Shown in pieces: positions 9,184-19,900 of a stretch of 33,259 nt of DNA. Every line of letters starts with the position of its first letter. Position 1 is the stretch's first letter. The stretch is from Cytidiella melzeri (lineage: Eukaryota > Basidiomycota > Agaricomycetes > Polyporales > Irpicaceae): the NCBI GenBank assembly GCA_022592445.1, contig JABYQR010000445.1:1-33259 (forward strand), given 5' to 3'. The position numbers were made by a program, and so were the translations under genes. Below the pieces are notes generated by a model. It was not told the origin of the DNA, searched no databases, and saw only the letters and a list, made by a program, of their open reading frames with translations.

Positions 9184-9745
9184 TGAGACACTGAGTCACG
9201 CTTCGAACTAAAAACAACCTTAAAGACAACACAACCAACCACGAAGTGGCAATAGAAGTGCAAAGGTGTGGAAGCGCGGAAGTGTTAAAGTAATGCGAGG
9301 TGGTCTAAGAGTCCTAGTTTTACCTGTGCTAAAAGAGCGACAAGGTTTTGTGATAAAATCTATATGAAGGGAGCTAAACGGGCAACTACCACGCGTATCG
9401 CGGGTAAAAGGGGCAAGTGGGCGCGGTGAAAGCGAAGGAGTTATGGCGCGGCTTGTAGGAAAACGGCGCGCGGGGGAGGGGGACGCAGAAGGTAAACGCA
9501 GGCGCAATATGAATCTCGAACACAAAACACGGTCGCTGGTGAAGGTGAAATAGTTGCTGTAAAACGCGGGCGCAGTGAAAGTGAACGCAGTAAGCTCGAC
9601 GCAGTGAAGATGAAACGCAACGCAGTAACGCAGTAAAATAACGCAGTTAAAAAGCAAACACAGTATAACGAAGCCGAAAGGAAACGTGAGAGAAAGGTAA
9701 ACTAATAGCGCGCGGGTTGCAGCGGAAGGCTATGTGAAACCGCCG

Positions 9746-10273
9746 TTAATTGGACTCGACAGACTGCGCGCGAGGGCGGTAGTGTAGAACAACACCTCCC
9801 GAGCGGCAATGCGTGTTACAGGCGAAGGCGTGGCCAACGACGACGTTGGTTGAGCTGGTAAGATTGAACTGCACGATTTCGCACTCGTGATCCTCGCCTT
9901 CAAAGTCTGGAGACAGCCAGCAATCTGGGTGCGGCGCGCGCGGGCGATCGCAGTCGAGCGGGACGAAAGGTCCTGTACGTAGGGGAATTGGATGGTCGCT
10001 CTGAGTGTTGCAATAGGAGCAGTTATCAAGCGAGTCCGCGACAGAGGCGACGGACGACGCTGGCGAGGGTGATTTAGGAGTTGATCTCTCAGGGGAGACC
10101 GTAGGCGCTGCTGAGGGTTCTGGCGGCGGCGTGGGCGCGGGGATGATGGGGTAACGGCGTAGAACCTTGTGCGGGCGCGGGCTGAAAGGGCAACGGCCGG
10201 TGGGTGAATGGGGAACAGTGGGACAGCAGCGGCGGACTCGAAACGGGTTGTCGTTGTTGGACACCGCGGGCAT
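9746..10273 (-). CDS. LTR-internal open reading frame, copy 2 (175 codons)
   Basis: Counterpart of the frame at 1774-2301. It has the same start ATG, the same 175-codon length and the same C-terminal Cys/His pattern (NCSYC, DCDRP, PHPDCW, DHECE, FACNTH). The N-terminal Cys residues are not conserved (CRFC in copy 1, RRCC here), so any N-terminal metal site is doubtful. The frame starts about 150 bp after the LTR TATA-like box. A second, longer frame (9730-10293) overlaps it in another phase. No function is known. Confidence 0.45.
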   Translation of the reverse strand: MPAVSNNDNPFRVRRCCPTVPHSPTGRCPFSPRPHKVLRRYPIIPAPTPPPEPSAAPTVSPERSTPKSPSPASSVASVADSLDNCSYCNTQSDHPIPLRTGPFVPLDCDRPRAPHPDCWLSPDFEGEDHECEIVQFNLTSSTNVVVGHAFACNTHCRSGGVVLHYRPRAQSVESN

Positions 10274-10422
10274 AAACGTGGAAGAGATCGCAATGACGCA
10301 ACGCAGGAGAAGCTACAGCTAGGGATGCGAAGAGACTCCCTCGACGCGAACGCAAAGTGTAAAGTGTACTCTGGGAACTGGGGTGTGGATTGATTGATTT
10401 TCTGTGCAGTACAAACAACACC

Positions 10423-10433
10423 TTTATATATAT
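10423..10433 (-). promoter_or_regulatory. TATA-like box of family 1 LTR, copy 2
   Basis: The minus strand reads ATATATATAAAG at the place equivalent to the box in copy 1. Confidence 0.5.
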
Positions 10434-11006
10434 CTTAAAGACCCTCTCCTAAACCTTTCCTTCTATGGCCTAAACCCAAACACAAGAGCGAGAAAACGGG
10501 GTGGCAGAATACTTCCGTCTGCGGAGGCAAAAATGCCCAGCGAGTTGACGCCCGGCGGGACACAGCGTTGGTCGACGCGGAGTAGCGGCGCGCGCACTTG
10601 CACTGAAGAGGCGCCAACCGTCGCGAGCAGGTGATGAGGCGCCGTCCAAGAGTTGCACAGCGTGGCGTGATAGGAGCCCTCCTGAAACGGGGTTCGCGCG
10701 TCAAGTTTCTTCTACCGCTGGTCCGACCCGTGTCCGAAACACTTGGTGGCTGACCGGCCCATGCTCCGATGCAAAAGGGGCGTGTCTGTGTATCAGAGTT
10801 CGGTGCGATTCCTCGGCCTCGGATGTTTCCGGCGCATTGCTCCTTGTCCAGTCCTCGGATCCTCGGCGAACTCCTCGTGCTCTCGGCGAACTCCTCGTAC
10901 TCGTGACGCTGGGAAAGTGGAGGGCCTGCCGCTCAGGATGACGCGGGCCACGCAAATGGCGGGCTGCTGCCGGGTCTCCGCGCCTAGCCGATTTCCGGGC
11001 GTATCA

Positions 11007-11066
11007 ACGCGCAAAAACGCGCGTCTTGTTCAAAAGAGGACGTAAGCTCTTGCCTGTCAGCACCAA
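11007..11066. repeat. Right arm of palindrome interrupted by the solo LTR
   Basis: ACGCGCAAAAACGCGCGTC followed by TTGTTCAAAAGAGGACGTAAG and CTGTCAGCACC mirrors 9140-9183. The same sequence from GCGTCTTG onward follows LTR copy 1 at 3036, where the 14-base ACGCGCAAAAACGC segment is absent. Confidence 0.75.
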
Positions 11067-11583
11067 GTTGCTCATTGCAGTGCCCGCGAACTGTAAGTTC
11101 CTTCAATGTTTCGCCGTGTTCTTGCTGTGTGCTTGCTGATGAGCATAGACATTGTAGATAATTTGTACCGCTCATATTAGTAGGGCCACTTGTCTTACCA
11201 TACATTTCCCTACCATGCAACTGCAACTGCAACACATACCTAGTATTATTTCAGCAATTTGACATATGTGCAAGACAACCATGGTCACGGGCTCAATGAG
11301 GAACCTCAAACGTACGAGAGCTGACTTTTGAGTTGCAACAGCCACTTCACGATTATAGCTTCATATTTGTCAATGCTGTGGCCAACAACACGCTCCTCCC
11401 AGACGTTTACTACTACCTGTTGAAGGTGTTACCTCCCAAGCAGCGATCTCAGCTTTCACAAGTCTTGGACCTCAATGGCGCAAAACTGGTCGAGATATTG
11501 GACGAGAAGTTGACACTACGTTACAAACTTGCCTCCTGGACCAAAATCCCTCAAAAGCCTACCTGAACAGTTGAACGCACCGC
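11067..11583. other. Mostly unassigned; short frame at 11333-11566
   Basis: The 77-codon frame at 11333-11566 has protein-like composition (NNTLLPDVYYYLLKVLPPK, LDLNGAKLVEILDEKL), but I recognise no family and see no splice partners. The rest shows nothing. Confidence 0.3.
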
Positions 11584-11877
11584 TCGTGACCCATCTATGC
11601 TGTTCTCCGGTGTTGTTGCCACGTCCTGCAACTTGTCTGCTTCGGATAACAAGGTTCTTTTGGCAGGCATATCATCCCTTGGAGCTCTGCATTGACGAAG
11701 GACGTAACCCATCTGGTCGCGCTATCCACTCCGATTATTGTCAATCACACGACCATCAGCAACAACAACCACATTTCACACCACGATGCGGTCGAGCCGC
11801 GTGCTCTGTCTCCCCTCAACGCCGACAGTGACAAGGAAGACAGCACTTCCAAATTTTTCAGACAACTCACACAATGA
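11584..11877 (+). pseudogene. BRCT-domain protein fragment
   Basis: BRCT domains bind phosphopeptides in DNA replication and repair proteins. The frame starting near 11584 reads RDPSMLFSGVVATSCNLSAS and then LAGISSLGAL. After a one-base slip the next frame reads LTKDVTHLVAL, the typical BRCT turn where a hidden or conflicting reference is marked by TxxVTHL. The conserved Trp-containing end of the domain is not seen, so only the first half survives. It resembles Dpb11/Rtt107-type fungal BRCT proteins, but I would not choose among them. Confidence 0.5.
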
Positions 11878-12233
11878 CCATGTTGAACTGGCAGCTCTGA
11901 CAAGGAGTCACCACCTATTACTAGGACAAGCATGGAGCATGGTTCCCCACTGGCAGGCCTGAGCGATGAAGCAAAAGCAATCATAGAGGACACTTATCGC
12001 GCCGTCTGGACAGAGTTTTACAGTGGGAACCATCTCATTGTACGTTGACTCTGCAGTCTCTGGCTTCAGAGCTTTCGGACGAGCCTGCATCTTTTGATTT
12101 CGGGCTAGAAGACGGAGACTGGTGTGTGAAAGCGAATTGGACCGGCCACGTGGTGAGCGAGCATTTGGATGTCAATGATCTCTTGTTTGCTTCGAACCAG
12201 ATTGACGTCTGGGAATGGACTTCAGACGGAACG

Positions 12234-12946
12234 TGTTACGAACGGTCTTCACACCCTATTATTTTCCTTTACTTCTTCGATTACCTTGATAACCAGTTAT
12301 CTTCTTTACAATTGCCTTGACGATCCAACTCGTCTTTCCTTCATCATTCCCTGATCCACATCGCCTCCGTTCAACACGGACTGTTATGTTACAAGTTGCC
12401 TTCTGATGTCCATTCAAATCTCGGACCTAACTCCGATTGGTTACCATTGCCTTGGTTCAACCCTCAGCCTTTCCATACCTCCGTTACCACTCCATCAGGT
12501 CCAACCCCGTCTATCCCCTGTTTCGGATCCAACTCCGTCTATCCCCTGTTTTGGGTTCAACCCCTTCTCTATTGATCTCTGCCTCATGTTTCACCTTTCT
12601 ATTGTTCCTTGTTTCTGCACCTTGATGGTCTTTTCTCTCATTGGCTTTCCAGAGTAGTGGTTATTCTCTCTGTATTGTTCTTCCTTTCTGTTTCTCCAAT
12701 TCGCTACCACTACCTTGGACTGGTCCAAAAGTAGTTAGGTCAACATGTATAAATAGCCGCTAGACATGGGGGCTGCAACCTCAGTCTATCCACTTCGTAT
12801 CAATATTCCTTCTATCGAACCATCATCTGTCTGCCACTGTGCTTGACAGCGACCGCGCGGCCTAGACCATCATCAGACCTTGAGTGTGGCTACACCAAGG
12901 GGTTCTGACCTGACAACTTGTCCCTTGACGATAGTCGGTCTTAACA
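12234..12946 (+). mobile_element. Solo LTR, family 2, copy A (713 bp)
   Basis: Begins TGTTACGAACGG and ends CGGTCTTAACA (5-bp inverted ends TGTTA/TAACA). It is flanked by perfect 5-bp target duplications GAACG (12229-12233 and 12947-12951). It is nearly identical to 25362-26074 and 29078-29761. It contains two tandem units of about 28 bp built on TCTATCCCCTGTTT (12510-12560). An 83-codon frame at 12406-12657 is partly kept in the other copies, but I treat it as incidental. Confidence 0.93.
12748..12755 (+). promoter_or_regulatory. TATA box of family 2 LTR, copy A
   Basis: TATAAATA, followed by GCCGCTAGACATGGGG; conserved in all three copies. Transcription would start some 30 bp further on, near the CTCAGTCTATCCAC segment. 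Confidence 0.6.
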
Positions 12947-13811
12947 GAACGGTTTACAAAGGTACCACAAAATCGCGGTGTTCCGACAAGGAAGCTTCGA
13001 CGTAGGCACCGAGACTGCCGTTGAACGTTGACCTCTCAAAGGCTTCCAAGACCTTCCTCATGGATCTCTTTGCCTCGCACGGCAACACTGACATCGAGGG
13101 TGTTGATGCGACGTACGCCTGCTACGGCTCCACTGCCACCCTTTTCAACACCGTTAATTGGGTCAAATCCTCCTCCTGGGACAGCTGTAACGTGCTTGTC
13201 GTCTGCGGTAACATTGCCATCTACGCTGAGGGCTCAGGGAGGCCGTCTGGTGGTGCTGGTGCCTGCGCAATGCTCATTGGCCCAAATGCGCCTCTCGTTC
13301 TTGAACGTAAGTTTCTTTTCCTTTTGCACACACCTTGAGTAACCTCAGAAATAAACATTAGCCGTACACGGAACACATATGGTCTACGCCTACAGTTTCT
13401 ACAAGCCCAAGCTCGACTCTGAGTACCCAGAAGTCGACAGCCCGCTCTCCATCACCTCCTACACCTTCGCCGTTGACGCCGCCTACACCAATTACAAGAA
13501 TAAGCATGCGCTCAGGGCAAATAAAGCCGGCAGTGACGCTCCCGTCTTTTCCCTCGACAACATCAACTACCCCGTTCCACGGCCCCTACGGCAAAATGGT
13601 GCAAAAGGCGCATGGCCGTCTCGTCTGGAACAACTTTATCTCAAAACCCACTCACCCCAAATACGCCTCCATCCCCAACCCCTCCGCCGTCCTTTCCCAA
13701 GATTATAAAAATTCCCTGCTCGACAAGTCCCTTAAAAAGACGTTCATTGGCCTTGCCAAGCCTCAATTTGATGCGCACGTCGAGCTCGGGATGAAGTGCT
13801 CGAGACGGTGC

Positions 13812-14568
13812 TGTCATGGATGGCCTGACTAGCCCTTAATTTTCGCAATTTACCTCTTGTTTTTATCTATAAAACTCCGGGCTGCAGCTCAGTTGCAACC
13901 TTCTCTGCACAAACTCCTTTTGCACGTCTATTAAGCGCCCGTATCACGTGGCTTAGACGCTCCACACGGTCACATTACTTGCTACTACGTCACACTGGCA
14001 TGTGACTTAGCTTAAGTAAGACCACATGGCTACAAGCACATGGCTCAGCCCATAGCTAGGGTTTGACGTCATAGATACTGTCCACATGGGCTCCTTATTG
14101 TTCTTTCCTTATTGTTCTCTTTATGGAAGGATGTTCTCACAGGTGTGGGAATGGAATACAATAGTTGGTCTCCTTTTAGATAGATTCTCTCACGGGTAGA
14201 GTTCTTGGCAAGGTCTAGACAATAGCTATTGTTCTCCTTTAGGTAGTTCTTTTGTTCTTCGTTCACACGGCTTCTTGCAAAGCCTACCCTCAACATGGTC
14301 TGTGCGCAGGTCCCTGAAGTTTATATGTACTGCTGCATGTACGCTCCTAGCCCCCATCTCGACCTCTTGGTCTTTACTGGGCTAGGTAAGCAAATCCCCT
14401 CTGTACTACATAGCTGGTAGTCAGAATACTAACTTGGTCTTTACTGGGCTAGCTACCTGAATAAGGTTTATAGTTGGTGAGAGCATTGTGCTGCAAGCCT
14501 GCCACCACCTCGTCGTCGTCGTCCACATCGTGTCCCTGTTTGTCACGTCGAGCCCTGTCTCCGTGTCA
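13812..14568 (+). repeat. 5' LTR of the complete gypsy element
   Basis: TGTCATGGATGGCC to TCTCCGTGTCA. After it the sequence is TTAGGTCGAGATCG; no canonical TGG-starting primer-binding site is visible, so the primer is unclear. Confidence 0.93.
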
Positions 14569-14719
14569 TTAGGTCGAGATCGTTGTGTAACCCCTGGATT
14601 TATATCTCCTCCCCCACCGTTTACAAAAGTTTATTCCTGTTTGACAAGTACGTCTCCGGTCTCATCATACCGTTGAGCTATCACTTACGTCGACCGTTTG
14701 AACCCCCCTGCGTTGTCTA

Positions 14720-15451
14720 GTGCCTAAGGACACGCGCACCTGTTTGTCTAAGGACCTCACTACCAACGAGGCTCAGCTCAAGAGGTGCCTCCCGCCTTTC
14801 TTCTTTGACGCTCTCGCTGCCAAGCGAAAGAGCGGTCAACCTCATCGCTGGTCTGACAAAGACCTGGTCGCCGTTGCCGACTACGTCTCCAAGAAACCGC
14901 CAGTGAAAGGCATTACTCTCACCCTCCCCTCGTACAAGGAAAATCGACAACTTTGCGCTTCTGCCAGAGCATACGGAGAACGCGTCGCCAAAGAACGTGC
15001 TCGCACCTTAGCAGAGCAACATATCCACAAGCCCACACTCTCTGAGTGGCTTTCAAAGCTCCCTGCACCCACTCCCGCTCCCGCTGCACCAAAACCGGTA
15101 CTCCTTGACTTCAAAAAGTTGTCACCAGTCGACCTTGTAGGCATCTTCAAGCCTAAGCTCACCGCTGTCCGCACACGACTACAAGCTCTCACTGAGCTTC
15201 AAGAACTTCTCCATTGCGCGGACCCCGACCACCGCCGCGCTCTGCTTCACCTCGTCAATAAAGTCAACCGCTTCCTCAATCGACTTGACAAACTTGCGCC
15301 AGTCACAGCAGACTGCGAGTGGCAACTCCTAGACTGGGGTTGCAAGGCAATTGGGAAGATCTCGTTTAAACAGCTTCGCAAGAATTATAGCAAAGTTCTT
15401 GCCCAGCTTAACGTAGTTAACAGAGATAGCTACTTCGACTGGATTAGATAG
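14720..15451 (+). CDS. Extra 243-codon frame ahead of gag in the gypsy element
   Basis: A long open frame between the 5' LTR and gag. It is rich in Lys, Leu and Ala, with a Pro/Ala-rich hinge (about residues 113-126, LPAPTPAPAAPKP). The C-terminal part is helical (ELQELLHCADPDHRRALLHL, VNKVNRFLNRLDKL). Only ten bases and a frame change separate its TAG from the gag frame, and the alternative frame across the stop is open, so it is probably the N-terminal domain of one longer gag, split by a one-base change near 15440. I recognise no family. Start chosen at the first codon of the listed frame (GTG at 14720, not an ATG); the true start could differ. Confidence 0.55.
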   Translation: MPKDTRTCLSKDLTTNEAQLKRCLPPFFFDALAAKRKSGQPHRWSDKDLVAVADYVSKKPPVKGITLTLPSYKENRQLCASARAYGERVAKERARTLAEQHIHKPTLSEWLSKLPAPTPAPAAPKPVLLDFKKLSPVDLVGIFKPKLTAVRTRLQALTELQELLHCADPDHRRALLHLVNKVNRFLNRLDKLAPVTADCEWQLLDWGCKAIGKISFKQLRKNYSKVLAQLNVVNRDSYFDWIR

Positions 15452-15461
15452 TCCAGAAGGT

Positions 15462-16929
15462 TTGCCTGCCACGTCTTCAGAAAGCCTGATTTGTGATAAT
15501 TGCATACACTTCTTCGATTCGAGTGCGGTCACAGACGACCACTTCTACGAAGGCACATTCTACGAGTGTGACGAACAACCGTGTCCAAATCGGTACACTC
15601 AAGCAGACCCAACAGAAGCGGTCAACAGCAAGTACTTTGAGCACACCAGACTCGACCGAAGAAAATCGTCTCTCATCACCAAAGAAGACATGGACCCCAA
15701 CCAGCCCGCTGCCCCTGCTGCTCCAGCTGCCCCAGTTGCCAACCTGAGCCAGCAAGACGTCCTAAATATGTTGGGCGTCCTGTCACAAAGGATGATTGAC
15801 CTCACCAATCAGGTGGCTGCCTTGGCAGCTGTTCAGGCACCAGCCGTCGCCGCGGCCACGCACACGTCCCGAGAACGGAGTATTGTGAGAAGCCCGTCTC
15901 TTTTAAGGGAAAAACTCGTCGGAAGCAAGACTTTTCCGGCATGCTTTCATGTCTGGGCTCAGAACCAGGGCAAGGCGTTTTTCCAACAGGACGCGCAAGG
16001 CCAGGTCCGAGTGGACAACAACGGTGCGAGGATCTTTGATCCTCATAAACTCATCACAAGCGCCCTGTCTTCATGCAGGAAGACGCCGCTGATTGGGCTC
16101 GTCCTCACATCGAGGAGCTAGCTAGCAGCAAACCAGCGTTCGGAAATAGCTGGGACACGTTTATCGAGGCCTTCAAGGCCAAATTTGAGCCTATTGACGC
16201 AGTCATGGAGGCCAAGACCAAGGTTGCCGGCATGAAGCAGGGCAACAAGACCTTCGCCGCCCACATCTCGGAGTTCGAGACTTGGGCCCCTCGCACTGGC
16301 TGGAGCCAGCAGGACCTTTTCGATCGCCTCAAGTCCAGCTTGAGCACGGAGTACTTGCAGCGTGTCTCGTACTTCCAGACCCGCGCAACCACATATGATG
16401 CGCTCAAGGACCAATGCAAGGCCGTAGATGCGCAGCTTGCTGACCTACGCAATAGCACCGGGAAGGTCATGGTGGATAGTTCTTCGGGACACGGCAAGTC
16501 CCACCAGCAAGCGTTCCGCGATCCCAATGCTATGGAGATCGACGCGTCCCGCTTTTCCGCCTCTTTTGACTCGCTCTTTGCGGGTCTAGGCAAGCAGGAG
16601 ATCTTCCAGAAATGGAAGAAAGAGATGAGAAGCGCTGCTGGTTTGTGGATCCGAGAACCACAAGAAGCGGGACTCGAAGCACCCAGATGACCCGGTCTGC
16701 AACCACTGCGGTGGTACCGGTCACTGGGGGGCAGTTTGCCTGAAACGGCTTCAAGGCGTCCCTAAGGGCAAAAAGTCGCTGCGACCTCGTTGACCTCGTG
16801 ACCATTACTGCGCCGAAGCAAGACGCATCCAGTGACAAGGATGCTAAGATTGCTGCTCTCAAGGACATGCTGGACATCCAGAAAAAGCAAATGGATGAGA
16901 TGGCAGCCAAAATCAACGCGGTTTTTTGA
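15462..16929 (+). pseudogene. Gag of the gypsy element (capsid and zinc knuckle), frameshifted
   Basis: The N-terminal part has a Cys-rich motif (CDNC ... ECDEQPCPNRY) followed by a Pro/Ala linker from Met 15690. The capsid domain begins near 15950, shifts frame near 16070 and continues through ADWARPHIEEL, TWAPRTGWSQQDLFDRLKSS and STEYLQRVSY to about 16600. Another shift near 16640 leads to the nucleocapsid: a degenerate first knuckle (VCGSENHKKRDS) and an intact second, CNHCGGTGHWGAVC (CX2CX4HX4C). A final shift near 16790 leads to a coiled-coil tail (KIAALKDMLDIQKKQMDEM) ending at 16929. Gag would package RNA in cytoplasmic particles. Not translatable as it stands. Confidence 0.8.
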
Positions 16930-19900
16930 AACGGACTCGTGACAAAGCCGCAGCTGCAAGTCCCCCCGTACCCCGTCTCATTCCTCTCGTCTTCTACCTC
17001 GTCATCTTCGTGTACCATAGCAACTCCGTGCCCGTTGTCTGTTATCTCTTCATGTACTTCTTGTCGCTAGATCGGTTATCTTCTCATTTCCGTGTACATG
17101 TACTAGTCAAAGGTCTCAATAGAAGCATCCGTGTTCCTGCTATGATTGACTCAGGAGCCACGGCTTTGTTCATCAGTCACCAGTTGTCAAAAAGCATAAG
17201 ATTATCCAACACCCTCTTGAAAGGATCATCTCATTACACAACATTGACGGAACTAAGAACAAAGCGGGCAGATTAACACACTTCGTGCGCCTTACACTTA
17301 CAGTCGGAGACCACACAGAAAAGGCAGAGTTTCTCGTCACGGACTTAGGTCCAGAAGACGTTATTCTTGGGCTACCATGGCTCAAGCGCGTAAACCCTAC
17401 CGTTAACTGGGAAAAAGGAGAAATGACAATTCCGAGCGGCTCGGAAGAATCTCCTGATGAACCTTTCCAGAAGGTTGACGGTAATCGCAAAGAACGTAGG
17501 CAGTGGGTCAAAGCCGGTATTATCCAAGACACCACTGACAAAGTCTGGTGTATGGCCGGCTTCACCTACTCTACCAAGCTTGCTGCCGAAGCAAACAAAG
17601 CTAAAGCTCAGCGCTCCTTCGAAGACATTGTTCCATCAGAGTATCACGACACGCTAAAGTCTTCTCTGAGGAAGAGTCTAATCGGCTACCCCAGCATCAG
17701 CCCTGGGACCATTGATTGATCTCAAACCAGACGCTCCTGAGACCATCAAATCGAAAGTTTACCCTATGCCCCTGAACGAACAAGCCGAACTTGACAAGTT
17801 CATTCAGGAGAACCTAGCAAAAGGTTACATCACGCCTTCTAAGTCTCCGATGGCTTCTCCAGTCTTTTTCATTAAAAAGAAGGACAACAAACTCCGACTT
17901 ATTCAGGACTATCGAAAACTCAATGACATCACCGTGAAGAACCGCTACCCCTACCGCTTGCCACCGACATCATCAACAAGCTCAAAGGTGCAAAGATCTT
18001 CACCAAATTCGATGTTCGTTGGGGATATCACAATGTCCGCATCAAAGAAGGAGATGAGTACAAAGCAGCTTTCGTTACCAACCGAGGACTTTTCGAACCT
18101 AAAGTCATGTTCTTGGTCTCACAACTCACCCGCTACCTTCCAAGCCCTGATGGACAACATCTTCGCTGACCTCGTGCCAGGGCAAGGTGGCTGTCTATCT
18201 AGATGACATCTTGATCTGGAGTAACAACCTGACAGAGCACCGCAAGGTTGTTCACGAAGTCCTCGAGCGACTTCAGCAACACGATCTGTATCTTCGTCCG
18301 GAAAAGTGGAGTTTGAGAAATCTGAGATCGAGTACCTCGGGTTGATCATTCGCGCTGGCGAAGTAGCTATGGACCCTGTCAAAGTCCAAGCAGTTTCTAC
18401 GTGGCCCACACCCAAGAACCTCAAAGAAGTCAGAGGATTCATCGGGTTTGCCAACTTCTACGCCGCTTCATTCAAGACTTCTCAAAGCACGCACGGCCTC
18501 TACACGACCTGACTAAACAGGACGTACCGTTCGTCTGGGGTCCAGCACAGCAGACTGCCTTCACGCTGCTAAAGAAGGCCTTTACCACTAAGCCTATCTT
18601 GGCAGTCTGGGACCCTGAACTCCCTACACGTCTAGAAGTCGATGCCTCGGGCTATGCGACCGGTGGAATCATCTCCCAGAAATCGAAGGAAGATGGATTC
18701 TACCACCCTATCGCCTACCGGTCCGCCTCTATGACTGAAGCAGAGCGTAACTACGAAATCTTTGATCGGGAGATGTTAGCCATCACCGAGGCTCTCAAAG
18801 ATTGGCGCCACTACCTTGAGGGGCTCAAGGAACCGTTTGAGATCTGGACAGATCACGCAAACCTGCAGTACTGGAAGACTGCGCAACACCTCACTCGACG
18901 TCAAGCACGTTGGTCATTACTCTTGGCTGACTTCGACTTCGTGTTGGTACACAAGCCCGGTAGTACCATGATACACGCTGATCCTCTCTCTCGTCTTCAC
19001 TCTCACGCTGTCACGGACGAAGAAGACAACAAGGATCAGGTGGTACTGAAACCGGAACACTTCCGGATCCTCGCTACCAGTGCGCTCGCCACTGCTTCTC
19101 CACTCAATCAAAGATCCAAGAATGCACGGAGCAAGAAGCAGAAGTCGCACAAGCTCTCGCTACCCTTCGCAAGAAGGTCCTCGCAAACTTGTCGGCGGTT
19201 TACTCGAATGGGAAGAGAGTGACGGACTCATTACTACAAGGGAAAACTCTATATCCCTAACAACAAAGACTCCGTCACGAAATCGTCAAATCTTGCCATG
19301 ACACACCCGCGGCTGGTCATCCGGGCAAACACGGCACCATAGAGCTAGTCTCACACACTATTGGTGGCCAAGATGAATGCCTTCGTAGAGACTTATGTAC
19401 TAGGCTGTGACGCTGTCAAGCTACAAGTCAGCTCCACACCCTAAAGCAGTACTACAGCCTCAGGAAACTCCGGCCGGACCTTGGGAACACGTCGGAGTAG
19501 ATCTCATCACTCAGCTACCACCTCTAAGGGATTTGATTCGATCGCGGTCTACGTCGACCATTACTCCAATCAAACGCACATCATCCCTACCACCACTAAG
19601 GTTAACGCTGAGGGGATTGCCGATCTACATTACAAGGAAGTATTCCGACTTCACGGCATTCCCAAGAAGGTGTTCTCTGACCGAGGACCCCAGTTTGCAG
19701 CGCGCTTCATGCGTGCGCTCTATCACCGCTTAGGCATAGAGACTGGTTTTACGACCGCCTATCATCCGCAAGGAAATGGCAAAGTCGAACGCAAAAACCA
19801 GGATATCAACAGTACCTGCGTCTATTCTGTCAGCAACGACAAGACGACTGGGTCGATCATCTACCGGCGGCTGAGTTTGCACTCAACTCGCGAGTACATG

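Larger units (their letters stand above)
9184..11006 (-). mobile_element. Solo LTR, family 1, copy 2 (1823 bp)
   Basis: Aligns along its whole length with 1189-3035. It has no internal retroelement domain on either side. It is bordered by a 4-bp duplication (ACGC at 9180-9183 and 11007-11010), as expected for a solo LTR left by recombination between two LTRs. It splits a small palindrome. Confidence 0.8.
11940..12990 (+). pseudogene. Unidentified host gene fragment, split by solo LTR
   Basis: Coding-like sequence runs through LSDEAKAIIEDTYRAVWTEF, a one-base slip near 12040, then ASFDFGLEDGDWCVKANWTG and NQIDVWEWTSDGT at 12233. The solo LTR with its duplicated target (12229-12951) intervenes. 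Removing the LTR and one target copy restores an open frame reading VYKGTTKSR, until it meets the HMG-CoA synthase fragment near 12990. The protein is acidic and Trp-rich; no family recognised. The junction with the synthase shows the two fragments were joined before or independently of the LTR insertion. Confidence 0.45.

Noticed and set aside
9730..10293. 187-codon frame overlapping the LTR-internal 175-codon frame
   Set aside because: The equivalent frame in the other LTR copy is much shorter (1902-2228), and the translation is Arg/Ser/Pro-rich, as expected of an off-phase reading.
12406..12657. 83-codon frame in family 2 LTR, partly conserved in the other two copies
   Set aside because: Copy C loses a repeat unit and changes the frame, and the translation is low-complexity Leu/Pro/Phe. 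Conservation follows from LTR identity.
14069..14296. 75-codon minus-strand frame present identically in both LTRs of the complete gypsy element
   Set aside because: The two LTRs are about 99.5% identical, so shared openness carries no weight; no motif seen.
14569..14600. Primer-binding site after the 5' LTR of the complete element
   Set aside because: No TGG-starting sequence complementary to a tRNA end is visible directly after the LTR; not annotated.
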